A stretch of 64,000 bases of DNA from Tenacibaculum sp. Bg11-29 (GTDB lineage: Bacteria; Bacteroidota; Bacteroidia; Flavobacteriales; Flavobacteriaceae): NCBI RefSeq assembly GCF_002836595.1, contig NZ_PJBB01000003.1:1673001-1737000 (forward strand). The letters are read 5' to 3'. Below, in pieces: positions 1 to 6,789 of this stretch (its first letter is position 1; every line of letters starts with the position of its first letter). The position numbers and the translations under genes were made by a program. A model generated the notes under the pieces. It had not been told where the DNA came from and ran no database searches. It worked only from the letters and a program-made list of their open reading frames with translations.

Positions 1-191
1 CATTCTTTTAATAATAGCTTTTCTTTTATAAAAAGAACTTCCTCATTAATTGTTTCTTCTTTTATGTACCACGGATGAATTCCTATAGAGAAAGGAAGGC
101 TGAAATTAATTGAGGTAGGGTAGGAGTTTATAATAGATAAAACTGAATCACTATTCGTGTTATTATGAGTATGTATATCAATAAATTTCAT
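1..191 (-). CDS. TatD-family metal-dependent hydrolase, N-terminal part (cut by window edge)
   Basis: Only the first 63 codons are present; the gene runs off the left edge. The translation begins MKFIDIHTH, the HxH metal-binding motif that opens the TatD-like TIM-barrel hydrolases, and continues to GIHPWY near residue 38, where TatD proteins have G(I/V)HPH/W. TatD proteins are divalent-metal-dependent nucleases or phosphoesterases in the cytoplasm. The stretch between the motifs is shorter than in E. coli TatD, as in the compact Bacteroidota members. The gene starts 11 bases beyond the dtd stop, so it is probably the last gene of an rsgA-dtd-tatD operon. The family is clear, the exact substrate is not. 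Confidence 0.75.
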   Translation of the reverse strand, partial: MKFIDIHTHNNTNSDSVLSIINSYPTSINFSLPFSIGIHPWYIKEETINEEVLFIKEKLLLKE

Positions 192-201
192 AAATAAAGT
201 T

Positions 202-654
202 TTAAACCTTATTTTTAGTATCAATAATAATAGTTACAGGCCCATCGTTTATAAGCTCAACTTTCATATCTGCTCCAAACTCACCTGTTTGTACTTTTTT
301 ACCTAAGTTTATTTCAAATTGATTAACAAATTGTTCATATAAAGGAATTGAAATATCAGGCTTTGCAGCCTTAATATAACTTGGTCTATTACCTTTTTTT
401 GTTGAGGCTTGTAATGTAAATTGACTTACAATAATTACTTCTCCATCAGATTGAAGCAAAGAAGTACTCATTACTCCGTTTTCATCATTAAATATACGAA
501 GATTTGTTATTTTTTTTGATAACCAATTAATATCTTCTAGCGTATCTTCATTTACAATTCCAAGAAGAATTAATAGTCCGCTTTTAATGTTAGCAACTTT
601 TTCGTTATTAATAGTTACACTTGCCTTAGATACTCTTTGAATAACAGCTTTCAT
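202..654 (-). CDS. dtd: D-aminoacyl-tRNA deacylase
   Basis: Hydrolyses D-amino acids (and glycine mischarged on tRNA-Ala) from tRNA, a cytoplasmic proofreading enzyme. At 150 residues it has the family length. It starts MKAVIQRV, carries the SQFTL motif in the middle (the DTD signature SQFTL) and the GPVTI motif near the C-terminus, which together form the active site at the dimer interface. GxFGADM precedes the second motif as usual. Its ATG begins on the base next to the rsgA stop codon, so the two are almost certainly co-transcribed and translationally coupled. Confidence 0.95.
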   Translation of the reverse strand: MKAVIQRVSKASVTINNEKVANIKSGLLILLGIVNEDTLEDINWLSKKITNLRIFNDENGVMSTSLLQSDGEVIIVSQFTLQASTKKGNRPSYIKAAKPDISIPLYEQFVNQFEINLGKKVQTGEFGADMKVELINDGPVTIIIDTKNKV

Positions 655-1620
655 TTATTCTTGATCTTTTTCCCAAATATCAGTTCGGTAATGTTCTTCT
701 TCACCTTCTAAAATTTGTAAATAACTTTTATAACGAGACCACGAGACAGTATCTTCTTCTAAAGCGTCTTTTACCGCACACTTTGGTTCGTTAACATGAA
801 TACAATTATTAAACTTACAATCTTGTTTTAAAGCGAAGAACTCTGGAAAATAATCTCCTAGTTCTTCTTTGTCAATATCAACAACACCAAAACCTTTAAT
901 ACCCGGAGTGTCAATAATTCTTGCATCATTTGAACTTTCGAGGTTTAAATCGAACATTTCTGCAAATGTAGTAGTATGTTTTCCTTGATTATGTTGGTCA
1001 GAAATTTCTTTTGTTTTTAGGTTTAAATTAGCATCAATCGCATTAACTAAAGTAGTTTTTCCAACTCCAGAATGACCTACAAACATTGATGTTTTATCTA
1101 ACATCATTTTTTTAATATGATCAACATTTGTATTTTCTTTTGCTGAAACTTCTATACATCTATAACCTATAGTTTCATAGATGTCTTTTAAGTATAAAAT
1201 TTCACCACGCTCTTCTATTTCGTAAGAATCTATTTTGTTAAATACTAAAATAGTGTCTATTCTATACGCTCTTGTAGATACCAAGAAACGATCTATAAAA
1301 GTGGTGAAAGTAGGAGGGTTGTTAATCGTAATTAATAAAAAAACCTGATCAATATTAGAAGCAATAATATGAGTTTGCTTTGATAAATTAACAGATTTAC
1401 GAACGATGAAATTTTCGCGTTCATGAATATTATTGATAACCCCAGTTTCTTCATTATTGTTGGTTTCTAAATCAAAATCAACTTTATCTCCAACAGCGAT
1501 AGGATTGGTGCTTTTAATACCTTTTAATCGGAATTTTCCTTTAATACGGCATTTGTATAAAACTTGTTCATGCTTTACTAAATACCAACTTCCTGTAGAT
1601 TTATATACCGTTCCTGTCAT
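655..1620 (-). CDS. rsgA: Ribosome small-subunit-dependent GTPase RsgA
   Basis: Circularly permuted GTPase that acts in late 30S maturation. Domains in order: an N-terminal OB fold (about 1-70), a G domain with permuted motif order, G4 NKID (128-131), G5 SA (159-160), P-loop GHSGVGKTT (182-190) and G3 DTPG (237-240), then a zinc finger with C268, C273, H275 and C281. The GKHTTT switch-I motif is at about 213-218. The length of 321 is slightly longer than typical. It is the first gene of the rsgA-dtd-tatD unit. A TAnnTTTG-like element (one mismatch) lies directly before the ATG on the minus strand, which would make the mRNA nearly leaderless. Confidence 0.96.
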   Translation of the reverse strand: MTGTVYKSTGSWYLVKHEQVLYKCRIKGKFRLKGIKSTNPIAVGDKVDFDLETNNNEETGVINNIHERENFIVRKSVNLSKQTHIIASNIDQVFLLITINNPPTFTTFIDRFLVSTRAYRIDTILVFNKIDSYEIEERGEILYLKDIYETIGYRCIEVSAKENTNVDHIKKMMLDKTSMFVGHSGVGKTTLVNAIDANLNLKTKEISDQHNQGKHTTTFAEMFDLNLESSNDARIIDTPGIKGFGVVDIDKEELGDYFPEFFALKQDCKFNNCIHVNEPKCAVKDALEEDTVSWSRYKSYLQILEGEEEHYRTDIWEKDQE

Positions 1621-1659
1621 GGCAACAAAGATGAGAATAAAAAATGAATGTAAATAAAA

Positions 1660-2415
1660 TTATTTTTGTGCTAAGTCAGTTATTTTATCAGGAATAGAGC
1701 CTCTTTCACCAACTCTAACTATCATAAATAGAATTTCAGGAATTAAACCAAGATTATTTATAGTAGTTGCTTTCTGTGCTACTTTTTGATCTCTTTCTTT
1801 GATTAATTGTAATTTATCGTTTTCTGTTTTAGAAGCCAATTTTACAGCAAAACTCCAAGCGCCATCTCTTGCTAGTTTCATGCTGAAATCAATTAAAAAA
1901 GTATCTATTTTATGAGTGAATTTTAATATTTTTTTTAAAAAAGGCCAGATGGTGCTTAAATCTTGTTCAATTTCATCTACTAATGAAGATAGAATCACGT
2001 TTATTTTATTGAAGTCACCTTTAAGATTTTCTATAGGTTTTCCTTCAGAAACTTGAGCAGCAGCAACACCTAAATCTAAGTTGATGTGTGCATTCATACC
2101 AACAAGTAAATGTTGCAAAACGGTTGGCCAGTATTGAGTAGAAATGCTAAACGCTTTGTTCCATGATTCGCTTATAGGTTGGTTATTCTGATAATCATAG
2201 TATGCTTTAATGTATCTTTTAGCAAAAATTACATCTAACTTTTCCATTCTCACATTATCCTCAAAGAAGTTATTTAAGATTCCGTCTTTAACTTTTTGAG
2301 TAACTTTAAGATAAAGAGTAGCAAAATAGCCTAAAGTACTTTTGTTTTTAAGAGTATCGTTAATGATTTTTTGTAAAGTTTCAATTACGTCATCAATAGT
2401 GTTTATTGGGGGCAT
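1660..2415 (-). CDS. DUF5995 family protein
   Basis: A 251-residue soluble, helix-rich protein with no signal peptide. The central stretch QHLLVGMNAHINLDLGVAAA (about 101-120) is the hallmark of DUF5995, a family common in Bacteroidota and Actinomycetota whose biochemical function is unknown. The His and Asp/Asn residues in that motif look like a possible metal or ligand site, which is inference. It lies downstream of the aromatic amino acid operon but behind that operon's terminator, so it is probably a separate transcript, and 40 bases upstream of rsgA. Confidence 0.75.
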   Translation of the reverse strand: MPPINTIDDVIETLQKIINDTLKNKSTLGYFATLYLKVTQKVKDGILNNFFEDNVRMEKLDVIFAKRYIKAYYDYQNNQPISESWNKAFSISTQYWPTVLQHLLVGMNAHINLDLGVAAAQVSEGKPIENLKGDFNKINVILSSLVDEIEQDLSTIWPFLKKILKFTHKIDTFLIDFSMKLARDGAWSFAVKLASKTENDKLQLIKERDQKVAQKATTINNLGLIPEILFMIVRVGERGSIPDKITDLAQK

Positions 2416-2457
2416 TTTAGTATAAGTTTGGTTGTATGAAAATACAAAAAAATAATA

Positions 2458-2486
2458 AATAAAAAAGGTTGCGTAAAAGCAACCTT
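2458..2486 (-). terminator. Intrinsic terminator of the Phe/Tyr operon
   Basis: On the minus strand an 8-bp perfect stem AAGGTTGC/GCAACCTT with a 6-base loop is followed by a run of six U. It stands about 35 bases after the stop codon of the last gene of the operon. Confidence 0.8.
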
Positions 2487-2519
2487 CTTCATTATTGTAT
2501 AATAAAAAATGTTATTTTA

Positions 2520-3602
2520 TTATCCTTTGATTATTTTTTCTTGATGATTGATAGATTCTTGGTGAATGGCTTTAAACATTTTTAAAACAAATTCTTCACT
2601 TAACCCTTTGCTTTCACCTTCTAAAATCATGTTGCCAAGAATTTCATTCCAACGTCTAGATTGTAAAACAGCAACGTTTTTCTCTTTTTTAAGTAGTCCA
2701 ATTTTATCTGCAACAGTCATTCTTTTTCCTAACATTTCTATTAGTTGACCATCAACAACATTTATTTGAGCTCTTAAATTATCTAAAGACTCTCTGTAAG
2801 TAGAATCAGTTTCTGTTTCTTTTCTTATTTTTAAGTCTTCCATGATTTGTTTTAATGAATCAGGAGTTACTTGTTGGGCAGCATCAGACCAAGCGTTGTC
2901 TGGATCGAAATGAGTTTCTATCATTAAACCATCAAAATTTAAGTCTAAAGCAGTCTGAGAAACATCAAAAATCATTTCTCTGTTACCAGTAATATGAGAA
3001 GGATCACAAATTAATGGTAAATCTGGAAATCTATTTTGAAATTCAATAGCTAATTGCCATTCTGGAATATTTCTGTATTTAGATTTCTCATACGTAGAAA
3101 AACCTCTATGAATTGCTCCTAAATTTTTAATTCCGGCAGTGTACAATCTTTCAATACCACCTAGCCACAATGCTAAATCTGGGTTTACAGGATTTTTTAC
3201 CAGTACAATTTTATCTGTTCCTTGTAAAGCATCTGCAATTTCTTGCATGATAAAAGGTGATACTGTAGAGCGTGCTCCGATCCATAATAAATCAACATCA
3301 TGCTCTAAGGCTAATTTTACGTGTGCAGCATTTGCGACTTCAGTACAAGTTTTCATTCCTGTTTCTGCTTTTACTTTTTGCAACCACTTTAAACCTAAGG
3401 CACCTACACCTTCGAAATTTCCTGGACGCGTTCTTGGTTTCCAAATTCCCGCACGGAAATAATTTACATCAGAATCTTTTAACTCGTGTGCAATTTTTAA
3501 AACCTGCTCTTCGGTTTCTGCACTACAAGGCCCTGCTATTACTAGTGGATGCGCAAGCTTCATATCATCCAACCATGTTTTTAATTCTTTTGTATTTTCC
3601 AT
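2520..3602 (-). CDS. Bifunctional 3-deoxy-7-phosphoheptulonate synthase / chorismate mutase (type II)
   Basis: Catalyses the first step of the shikimate pathway (PEP + erythrose-4-P to DAHP) and the chorismate-to-prephenate step. The N-terminal part (about 1-265) is a class I-beta DAHP synthase with GPCSAET (24-30), KPRTRPGNFEG (about 55-65) and DPSHITGNR. The C-terminal part (about 267-355) is an AroQ helical chorismate mutase (LDNLRAQINVVDGQLIEMLGKRM, then a Q/S-R-R-W end). The fusion, with synthase first, is the usual Bacteroidota arrangement. In such fusions the mutase can give feedback control of the synthase. It is the last gene of the operon, 20 bases after tyrA. Confidence 0.93.
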   Translation of the reverse strand: MENTKELKTWLDDMKLAHPLVIAGPCSAETEEQVLKIAHELKDSDVNYFRAGIWKPRTRPGNFEGVGALGLKWLQKVKAETGMKTCTEVANAAHVKLALEHDVDLLWIGARSTVSPFIMQEIADALQGTDKIVLVKNPVNPDLALWLGGIERLYTAGIKNLGAIHRGFSTYEKSKYRNIPEWQLAIEFQNRFPDLPLICDPSHITGNREMIFDVSQTALDLNFDGLMIETHFDPDNAWSDAAQQVTPDSLKQIMEDLKIRKETETDSTYRESLDNLRAQINVVDGQLIEMLGKRMTVADKIGLLKKEKNVAVLQSRRWNEILGNMILEGESKGLSEEFVLKMFKAIHQESINHQEKIIKG

Positions 3603-3622
3603 TTTTCTACTTGTTGTGGCTT

Positions 3623-4471
3623 TTATTTTATGCCGTTTAATATTTGTTTAATGTGATTTGTACTTTCCATTTCATTATGAATTTTAGTAAAATCATTTTG
3701 TATCATCAGTTCTTTAAATTGCTGAAGATTATGTATATATTCGTTTAATGTTTCAATTACATTGGTTTTGTTTTGTTCAAAAATAGGAGCCCACATTGCT
3801 GGCGAACTTTTTGCTAAACGTACTGTAGAGGCAAACCCACTACCAGCCATGTCAAAAATATCTCGTTCGTTTTTTTCTTTTTCAATAACTGTTTTACCAA
3901 GCATAAAAGCACTAATATGTGATAAATGTGATACGTAGGCTATATGTTTATCATGTGATTTTGCATCCATATAACGAATACGCATTCCTAATTTCGCAAA
4001 AATATCTAACGCTTTTTCTTGTAATTTAAAAGCTGTTTTCTCTACTTCACAAATAATATTTGTTTTTTTATGAAATAGATTATTGTGTGCAGCAGTTGGT
4101 CCAGAAAACTCAGTTCCTGCAATTGGGTGTGCTGCTAAATAATTTCTTCTTTTCGGATGATTTTCTAAAATTTTACAAATATCTTCTTTAGTAGATCCTA
4201 CGTCGAAAACCAATGCTTCATCAGAAACTAAATCAAGTACTTTTGGTATAACCTTTAATTGAACATCAACCGGAATTGAAACAATAACAATTTCTGCTTT
4301 ATCTAAATCTTCAAGTGTAGCTCTTATGTCAATAACACCTAATTCAATTGCTTTCTCTAAATGATCTTTATTGTTGTCAATTCCATAAATAACAGCTTTA
4401 GGATATTTTTGTTTAATATCTAAGACCATACTACCTCCAATCAATCCAATTCCTATTACAAATACGTTCAT
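3623..4471 (-). CDS. tyrA: Prephenate dehydrogenase
   Basis: NAD(P)-dependent oxidative decarboxylation of prephenate to 4-hydroxyphenylpyruvate, the tyrosine branch. The Rossmann motif GIGLIGGSM is at residues 7-15, DVGSTK and AHPIAGTE follow in the order known for the PDH family, and the C-terminal half is helical. The 282-residue length shows a monofunctional enzyme without chorismate mutase or ACT domain, consistent with the mutase being fused to the DAHP synthase next door. It begins on the base after the aminotransferase stop codon. The enzyme could in principle use arogenate; the sequence alone does not settle this. Confidence 0.92.
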   Translation of the reverse strand: MNVFVIGIGLIGGSMVLDIKQKYPKAVIYGIDNNKDHLEKAIELGVIDIRATLEDLDKAEIVIVSIPVDVQLKVIPKVLDLVSDEALVFDVGSTKEDICKILENHPKRRNYLAAHPIAGTEFSGPTAAHNNLFHKKTNIICEVEKTAFKLQEKALDIFAKLGMRIRYMDAKSHDKHIAYVSHLSHISAFMLGKTVIEKEKNERDIFDMAGSGFASTVRLAKSSPAMWAPIFEQNKTNVIETLNEYIHNLQQFKELMIQNDFTKIHNEMESTNHIKQILNGIK

Positions 4472-5614
4472 CTAAAATCTGTTGATAGCATTATTAATTA
4501 CTTCTTTTGAGACACATAATGAAAATCGAATATATCCCTCCCCTTGACTACCAAAAACAGTTCCTGGTGTAATAAAAATATCTTTGTCGTATAAAATAGC
4601 ATCCGTAACTTCTTCAGATGTTTTTCCTATTGGAATTTTCGCCCAAACGAACAGTCCTGTAGAATCTTGATTATATGTGCAATTTAATTTATCAGCTAGC
4701 TTAAATATTAAAGATCTTCTTTCTTCGTATATTTTATTTTGTTGATTAAACCAGTCATCTGATAACTGTAGCGCTTCAATTGCTCCTTTCTGAATTCCGT
4801 AAAACATTCCAGAATCCATATTACTTTTTACTTTTAAAATTTCATTAATGTAAGTACTGTTACCTAAAACCATTCCAACACGCCATCCTGCCATGTTAAA
4901 GGTTTTACTCATTGAATTTAATTCTAAAGCAACATCTTTAGCCCCATCAACTTGTAAAATACTCAACGGATTGTTGTTTAAAATAAAGCTATATGGATTG
5001 TCGTTTATAATTAGTATTTGATGTTTTTTACCAAAAGCGATTAGTTTTTCGAATGTTTCTTTTAAAGCATTGGTACCTGTTGGCATATGGGGGTAATTTA
5101 CCCACATTATTTTTACTTTAGTTAAATCTAATGTTTCTAAAGCTTTAATATTTGGTTGCCAATTATTAGTTTCTTCTAATTCATAAAATAAAGGTTCTGC
5201 ACCAACTAATTCTGTAACAGAAGTATAGGTTGGGTACCCTGGATTAGGAATTAAAACTTGATCGCCTTCGTTTAAAAAGGCCATAGAAATATGCATAATG
5301 CCTTCTTTACTCCCCATTAAAGGGAGTATTTCGTTAGTAGGATTTGCTATAACATTAAATTTTTGCTCATAAAATTCAGCAATAGCGTTTCTTAATTCTG
5401 GTAACCCTTGGTAACTTTGGTATTTATGAGCTACAGCATCATTAAAACTTTGCTGAATTGCTGTAATTACTTTTGTTGGAGGCTGTAAATCAGGGCTTCC
5501 AATACCCATATTTATAATTGGTTTTCCTGAGGCTGCTAGCTCTCTAACTTCTCTTAATTTTTTAGAGAAGTAGTATTCTTGTACGGTATCTAATCTTTTT
5601 GCTGATTGAATCAT
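4472..5614 (-). CDS. PLP-dependent class I aminotransferase (aromatic/prephenate)
   Basis: Fold-type I aminotransferase of 380 residues. The PLP lysine is K237 in SMSKTFNMAGWR, with N173 (NYPHMPTG), D205 (NDNPYS) and R245 completing the cofactor/substrate site. Its position between pheA and tyrA argues that it transaminates phenylpyruvate and 4-hydroxyphenylpyruvate to Phe and Tyr, or acts earlier on prephenate; the sequence resembles the LL-DAP/aspartate aminotransferase group, so both remain possible. Its start overlaps the pheA stop by 4 bases (translational coupling), and its stop adjoins the tyrA start. Confidence 0.88.
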   Translation of the reverse strand: MIQSAKRLDTVQEYYFSKKLREVRELAASGKPIINMGIGSPDLQPPTKVITAIQQSFNDAVAHKYQSYQGLPELRNAIAEFYEQKFNVIANPTNEILPLMGSKEGIMHISMAFLNEGDQVLIPNPGYPTYTSVTELVGAEPLFYELEETNNWQPNIKALETLDLTKVKIMWVNYPHMPTGTNALKETFEKLIAFGKKHQILIINDNPYSFILNNNPLSILQVDGAKDVALELNSMSKTFNMAGWRVGMVLGNSTYINEILKVKSNMDSGMFYGIQKGAIEALQLSDDWFNQQNKIYEERRSLIFKLADKLNCTYNQDSTGLFVWAKIPIGKTSEEVTDAILYDKDIFITPGTVFGSQGEGYIRFSLCVSKEVINNAINRF

Positions 5615-6441
5615 TTTCTTCCGTTTTTGTATGTTCCTAATACTTTTAATTCAGAGGCCATTATTTCTATAATAGCTATTGCTTTTTCGTAATCTTTATA
5701 TTCTTCAAAAGTTACATCAACAAAAAATGAATATTTCCAAGGTGATTCTATAACAGGTAATGATTGTATTTTGGTTAAATTCATTTTACAATCACTAAGT
5801 ACATTTAAAATAGTAGCTAAACTTCCTCTTTTATGATCTAATTGAAATTTTAGCGAAGCTTTATTTATTTGATCAATACCGTTATAAGGGATTTCGGTTT
5901 GTACAATTACGAATCGAGTAGCATTGTCTTTTATCGTTTGAATCTCGTCTTCGATTATTTCTAAGTTAAAAATATCTGCGGCAATTTTTGGCGCAATAGC
6001 GGCAACCCCTTTTAATTGATTCTGTGAAATTCTTTTAGCTACTTCAGCTGTATCAACATCTTCTATTAATTTTATGTGCTTATAGTTTTTAAAAAATTCT
6101 TTGCATTGTAATAATGCCATTGGATGTGAACAAACTTCTTTAATATCTGCAATTTTTTGATTAGGGAGTGCCATTAGGTGATGGTGAATATTTAAATACT
6201 CTTCACCAATAATATGCAAATTATGATTGTCAATTAATGCGTAATTAGGAATTATAGAGCCTGCAATTGTGTTTTCTATAGCCATGATGCCTTTATTGGC
6301 TGTTTTGTCTAATAGGCTATCAACCAGTGAGTCAAAAGACAAGCATTCTTTTAGCGGAACATCTTTTCCGTAAAAATCTCGTGCTACCTTATGGTGGTTT
6401 GAGCCTTCTGCTCCTTGTATTGCAATTGTTGTTTGTTTCAT
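5611..6441 (-). CDS. pheA: Prephenate dehydratase
   Basis: Converts prephenate to phenylpyruvate. Catalytic domain about 1-180 with ENTIAGSI (56-63), SHPMALLQC (105-113) and the active-site TRF (175-177). A C-terminal ACT domain (about 195-272) carries RGSLA and ESPWKY, variants of the GAL(A) and ESRP motifs that bind Phe in allosterically inhibited PDTs, so feedback inhibition is likely but with altered residues. It is the first gene of the Phe/Tyr operon. Its ATG lies only about 10 bases after the U-run of the attenuator terminator, so termination removes the whole operon from the transcript. Confidence 0.95.
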   Translation of the reverse strand: MKQTTIAIQGAEGSNHHKVARDFYGKDVPLKECLSFDSLVDSLLDKTANKGIMAIENTIAGSIIPNYALIDNHNLHIIGEEYLNIHHHLMALPNQKIADIKEVCSHPMALLQCKEFFKNYKHIKLIEDVDTAEVAKRISQNQLKGVAAIAPKIAADIFNLEIIEDEIQTIKDNATRFVIVQTEIPYNGIDQINKASLKFQLDHKRGSLATILNVLSDCKMNLTKIQSLPVIESPWKYSFFVDVTFEEYKDYEKAIAIIEIMASELKVLGTYKNGRK

Positions 6442-6450
6442 TTTAGTCCA

Positions 6451-6479
6451 AAAAAAAAGCCTCGATATGTCGAGGCTTT
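6451..6479 (-). terminator. Attenuator terminator before pheA
   Basis: On the minus strand a 10-bp perfect stem (AAAGCCTCGA with TCGAGGCTTT, 6456-6465 and 6470-6479) with a 4-base loop runs into eight U. It sits between the leader peptide and pheA, on the coding strand of the operon. Its promoter-proximal arm is also needed by the antiterminator (6472-6482 with 6510-6520). Confidence 0.9.
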
Positions 6480-6520
6480 ATAATTTATATTTGTTAGTTA
6501 AAAATATGGTATAAAGTCTC
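6472..6520 (-). promoter_or_regulatory. Antiterminator hairpin of the Phe/Tyr attenuator
   Basis: On the minus strand GAGACTTTATA (6520 to 6510), which overlaps the leader stop codon, pairs with TATAAAGCCTC (6482 to 6472) at 10 of 11 positions, the exception being one A-C mismatch. The second arm overlaps the first arm of the terminator, so the two hairpins exclude each other. A ribosome stalled on the aromatic codons leaves the first arm free and allows read-through. A ribosome that reaches the stop codon covers it and allows termination. Confidence 0.82.
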
Positions 6521-6581
6521 AGCTCTTATTAAAAAAATAAAAGTAAAAATAGAAACCTTGCCAAATATTCTGTAACATCAT
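6519..6581 (-). CDS. Phe/Tyr leader peptide (20 residues)
   Basis: A short frame beginning ATG ATG, with residues 10-17 being FYFYFYFF, followed by NKS and a TGA stop; one Trp (residue 7) also occurs. Eight consecutive aromatic codons alternating Phe and Tyr, directly upstream of an operon making exactly these two amino acids, is the signature of ribosome-mediated transcription attenuation, as in the E. coli pheA and trp leaders. It starts about 15 bases after the predicted transcription start. The stop codon overlaps the first arm of the antiterminator, as the mechanism requires. Confidence 0.88.
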   Translation of the reverse strand: MMLQNIWQGFYFYFYFFNKS

Positions 6582-6602
6582 TTTTGTTTTTGTTGTACAT
6601 GA

Positions 6603-6632
6603 CAAATCTAAAGATTAAAATGAGAAAAACAA
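6603..6632 (-). promoter_or_regulatory. Promoter of the Phe/Tyr operon
   Basis: On the minus strand a TTG (6632-6630), a 19-base spacer and TAGATTTG (6610-6603) match the Bacteroidota -33/-7 consensus TTG-N19-TAnnTTTG exactly. The start of transcription should fall near 6596, about 15 bases before the leader ATG. Confidence 0.8.
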
Positions 6633-6755
6633 GTTTTTATACAAAAAACAATTATTTTAAAAATAGTAAACAGTATTTTTTTAGATTTTTCGAATATAAA
6701 TGAAGGTTCAATTAAGATTCTTAATTTATTTCAAACTACATAAATACGATGATAT

Positions 6756-6781
6756 AAAAAACACCTCAGTTTAGAGGTGTT
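6756..6781 (-). terminator. Terminator after the M16 peptidase
   Basis: Stem AACACCTC/GAGGTGTT (6760-6767, 6774-6781) with a 6-base loop, followed on the minus strand by a U-run, just after the stop codon of the M16 gene. Confidence 0.8.
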
Positions 6782-6789
6782 CTTAGTTT

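Noticed and set aside
3139..3640. Plus-strand frames across the DAHP synthase gene
   Set aside because: Shadows of the minus-strand gene with low-complexity, Leu/Phe/Ser-rich translations and no motifs.
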